Of a stretch of DNA of 64,000 bases, positions 61,017-64,000 are shown in pieces (the first letter of the stretch is position 1; every line of letters begins with the position of its first letter). The notes under the pieces are model-generated. The model did no database searches and was not told the DNA's origin. It was given only the letters and a program-made list of their open reading frames with translations. A program made the translations under genes and the position numbers. Source of the stretch: Campylobacterota bacterium (lineage in GTDB: Bacteria > Campylobacterota > Campylobacteria > Campylobacterales > Thiovulaceae); contig JASKOM010000002.1 in NCBI GenBank assembly GCA_030152305.1, positions 186,001 to 250,000 of the forward strand, written 5' to 3'.

Positions 61017-62375
61017 ATGACACGAGAAGAGAAAAAAATAGCTGAGCTTGAAGAAGAAATCAAATTTTATCGTCAAGCTGTAATGAATTATGCAGGGTTA
61101 CCAGTAATTCTATTTAAAAATGGGCAAATAATGTTTATAAGTCATGATGCTGAAAGTTATCGATTAGATCGATATCAAAGTGTCTTACTTTCTGGTTCAG
61201 AAGAAATTATTGCAGATAGATTTTCAGCAAAAGTTTATGAACGAAAAATCAAAATGGATGGCGGTTATAGATTATTTGAAATTGAAATAAATGATGGATC
61301 GAAAAATAATGGCGATGTTTCAACAACAGATGAAGAAAAAATTCATAAAATAAAAAATATTCGACAAGATGTAACTGTAATATCTTTACACAATGCTCAA
61401 CATTTATTATCACATTTGTTACAAGATATGACCTTTCTTGCTGAAGAAGCAAGTTCAACCGCATCAAGTTCAACTGAAGGTATGCATACGATTGATCGAA
61501 TTTATAAAGACACAATGATGCTTGGCAGTAATGTTACAGAATCTGTAAATATTATGGAAAAACTTGCAAAAAATAGTGTCAGTATAAAAGATGTTCTCGG
61601 TTTAATTGATGATGTTGCAGATCAAACAAATTTATTAGCTTTAAATGCAGCTATCGAAGCCTCACGAGCTGGTGAACATGGTCGCGGTTTTGCAGTTGTT
61701 GCTGAACAAATTAGAAATTTAGCTGAAAAAACTCAAAAAGCAACTCAAGAAATTAATGATGTTATTGTAAATATGACCAAAGATATTACAACTTCAACTA
61801 CTAAAACATCAAGTATTAATGACATTGTTACTACGATTAAACATGATGTAACAAATGTTAGAGGCTTGATTATTGAGTTTCAAGGTAATAGCACAAGAAC
61901 ATCTTTCAAAGCTCGAGATATCAGTTATCACATATTTGCAGAACTCGCTAAATTTGATCATGTTATATTTAAAAATAATCTTTATTCATATTTTCTTGGT
62001 GAAAGTTCTGATTTTAAACATTCAGATCATTTTAGTTGTCGTCTCGGTCAATGGTATTATCACGGTCTTGGTCGAGATCAATTTGCTCAAACTGAATCAT
62101 TCCGTCATCTTGAACTTCCACATTCAATCGTTCATAAAGAATCAAAAGTTATTAATGAATTATTGGATAAAAATGAAAAACCTCAAATAGACGAAATATT
62201 AATTCACTTTTTAAATATCGAAGAAGCAAGTAAAGATGTTTTCTCGTTATTAGATAAAATCGTCGTAGAAAAAGGTAAAGAAACTGTTAATGAAGCTGTT
62301 GAAGTTCTCTTTGCTGATCAACGACCTTCTAAAGCAAACAAAAAGAAAAAAAGCGGTAATCAGGGATTCGTGTGA
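61017..62375 (+). CDS. soluble methyl-accepting chemoreceptor with C-terminal CZB domain
   Basis: [54 protein letters not shown]; no TM segment. Confidence 0.88.
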   Translation: MTREEKKIAELEEEIKFYRQAVMNYAGLPVILFKNGQIMFISHDAESYRLDRYQSVLLSGSEEIIADRFSAKVYERKIKMDGGYRLFEIEINDGSKNNGDVSTTDEEKIHKIKNIRQDVTVISLHNAQHLLSHLLQDMTFLAEEASSTASSSTEGMHTIDRIYKDTMMLGSNVTESVNIMEKLAKNSVSIKDVLGLIDDVADQTNLLALNAAIEASRAGEHGRGFAVVAEQIRNLAEKTQKATQEINDVIVNMTKDITTSTTKTSSINDIVTTIKHDVTNVRGLIIEFQGNSTRTSFKARDISYHIFAELAKFDHVIFKNNLYSYFLGESSDFKHSDHFSCRLGQWYYHGLGRDQFAQTESFRHLELPHSIVHKESKVINELLDKNEKPQIDEILIHFLNIEEASKDVFSLLDKIVVEKGKETVNEAVEVLFADQRPSKANKKKKSGNQGFV

Positions 62376-62472
62376 AACTACCAGACATCAAAATCTTTGA
62401 TAAAACATTATTTTTAGATCTTTTTAAATATCTTGTTTATGTTTTATTAAGTTTAAATGTTATCTTTTTTCG

Positions 62473-62931
62473 ATGAATGGCACTTTGACAGAAGCAATTG
62501 ATACTTTTGGTTGGGTTTTGCTTCTTGCAATTTTCGAATTTGAAACCACATCATTTGGAATTCAAACAGATCTTTTTAATAAACAGTTATTAACTTTTAT
62601 TAGTTTAGTCGGTTACAGTATTATTATTTATTCGGCTGTTAATTATGGCTTAGAAAAAGAATGGCTTGATTTAGCAAATTCAATAGTCTGGATATTAATC
62701 GTAATGATAATTACATATGATATTTATAAACCATCGACAACAGAACAAGGTTTAAAACTAAGAGTTACAATAAAAACGATTTTATATTCGTTAATATTTT
62801 TATTTGCTCTAAAATGGTTAATTGATGGTGAATTATTAGATTTTTATGATGCTGTAATGTGGATTCTCGCATTTTTTGTTATCGAATTAAATATATTTAA
62901 ATTTGAAAGTTTTAATATAAATAAAAAATAA
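62473..62931 (+). CDS. hypothetical membrane protein
   Basis: Several hydrophobic segments. Confidence 0.5.
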   Translation: MNGTLTEAIDTFGWVLLLAIFEFETTSFGIQTDLFNKQLLTFISLVGYSIIIYSAVNYGLEKEWLDLANSIVWILIVMIITYDIYKPSTTEQGLKLRVTIKTILYSLIFLFALKWLIDGELLDFYDAVMWILAFFVIELNIFKFESFNINKK

Positions 62932-62941
62932 CATTTTTATT

Positions 62942-62967
62942 GTCATCGATTAACTTAAATCGATGAC
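62942..62967. terminator. hairpin GTCATCGAT/ATCGATGAC between convergent genes
   Basis: Perfect 9-bp inverted repeat. Confidence 0.6.
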
Positions 62968-64000
62968 TTTAATTTTATTTTTCTTTTTTCAAGAGCAATA
63001 ATTTGATATTTTAAATTTCTTATATTTTCAATCTTGACAGAAAAATCAATTTGACTCTCTTTTATTTTTAACATTTCTCTTTCATATCTTTTTATTTTTA
63101 TATTTATTAATTCAAGTTCAGCATCATTTAACGAATAATTCGGTGTATCTGATAAAAGAATTCTTCTGATGCTGTCATTTTCTAAGTCGTTTTTATTCGA
63201 TATATTTTTAAATTCTTCACTATAAATATAAAAATCAGAAATAGCTAATTCGCTAATAATTTTATGAAAAATTTCATCATTATTTTTATTATCTAATAAA
63301 TATTTTAATAATGCCTGTTCGCCAAGACCAATAACCTCATCGCTGTTTTTTAAATTAATTAAATTTTTTGAAACGATAATATTTGTTGAAAAAGCTTCAC
63401 CAAGAATACCTTTTGCGAGAATTTCATATTTGCTACGAACGAAATCTTTTAAATTTACTAAAAAATCATGTAACTCATTTTTGGCATTTCGTTTTTCATA
63501 AGGGTCATTTAAATTAAATTTATTTAATAAATCACGAATAAACCATTCGATGGCATCTTTGCTATTTTGAACAGATAAAATATTTTTTAATTTAACGATT
63601 TCGCCATTTTTGACAAGATCAGCAGGATCAACACCGCCAGATAAAATCGTAACAATGGCTTGAATTTCACTTTTGGCAATAAGTTCAATACTTCGACGAG
63701 TTGCTTTTAAACCAGCTTCATCGCCATCAAAAACAAGATGAATTTTTGCATTATTTTTACCCAAAAGTGTAATTTGAGCTTCTGTTAAAGCAGTTCCAAG
63801 TGGAGAAACAACATTTTTAAAACCAGATTGATAAAGAGAAATTAAATCGACATAGCCTTCGACAATAATAGCAATGCCAGTTTTTGCGATTTCACCGCGA
63901 CTAAAATTATAACCGTATAAAATAGAACCTTTAGCATAAAAATCAGTAGAAGGTGAATTTAAATATTTTGGTTCTCGAGTATCAAGAACACGACCGCCAA
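62955..64000 (-). CDS. dnaG: DNA primase (partial, runs off window end)
   Basis: Frame stays open past 63764 to the window end: GGRVLDTREPKYLNSPSTDFYAKGSILYG...AIIVEGYVDLISLYQSGFKNVVSPLGTALTEAQ...HLVFDGDEAG. Confidence 0.95.
   Translation of the reverse strand, partial: GGRVLDTREPKYLNSPSTDFYAKGSILYGYNFSRGEIAKTGIAIIVEGYVDLISLYQSGFKNVVSPLGTALTEAQITLLGKNNAKIHLVFDGDEAGLKATRRSIELIAKSEIQAIVTILSGGVDPADLVKNGEIVKLKNILSVQNSKDAIEWFIRDLLNKFNLNDPYEKRNAKNELHDFLVNLKDFVRSKYEILAKGILGEAFSTNIIVSKNLINLKNSDEVIGLGEQALLKYLLDNKNNDEIFHKIISELAISDFYIYSEEFKNISNKNDLENDSIRRILLSDTPNYSLNDAELELINIKIKRYEREMLKIKESQIDFSVKIENIRNLKYQIIALEKRKIKLKSSI

Noticed and set aside
7744-63342. CGATGAGGT word as a transcription terminator element
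   Set aside because: Most copies are single and inside coding sequence, not paired as hairpins at gene ends.
62955-63764. dnaG start at 63764 as in the ORF track
   Set aside because: The same frame continues upstream to the window end with clear DnaG sequence; 63764 is an internal codon.
1-64000. tRNA or rRNA genes
   Set aside because: None recognised by eye; no tRNAscan or Rfam search could be run, so absence is not proven.

Overview
AT-rich bacterial window, probably Campylobacterota-like (inferred from gene content: S10/spc ribosomal operon, futalosine-pathway mqnC, soluble CZB chemoreceptor, small compact genes). Core genes: ribosomal operon (rplF to rpsJ, minus strand), waaC, Bat-type VWA/BatD pair, gyrA, bcp, dapA, pgsA, mqnC, uppS, psd, tyrA, radA, an RND/DUF1302 export set, dnaG. 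Accessory material: a type IIG/ISP-like R-M protein; a C5-methylase/REase pair; a RelE-like TA pair; a 4-repeat CRISPR array with cas1 and cas2 but no interference genes; a minus-strand gene train linking cas1/cas2 and a putative primase-polymerase-like protein to a bacterial ubiquitin-like module (E2-like, JAB-E1 fusion, NYN protein) and a HEPN-like/LRR gene; and seven KilA-N/Bro/Rha/Ant-type genes, each with palindromic repeats at its 3' end. Most notable: (1) the 9-mer CGATGAGGT/ACCTCATCG occurs about 29 times by manual count, far above chance, on both strands and mostly inside genes, resembling a DNA-uptake-type word; (2) the adaptation + AEP-like + ubiquitin-like gene train; (3) transposase-free HTH + KilA-N/Rha/Bro cassettes with a variable core between homologous arms, bounded by palindromic repeats; (4) a gene split at an in-frame A_AAA_AAG heptamer. 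All family calls are by eye from sequence motifs; no database search was run.
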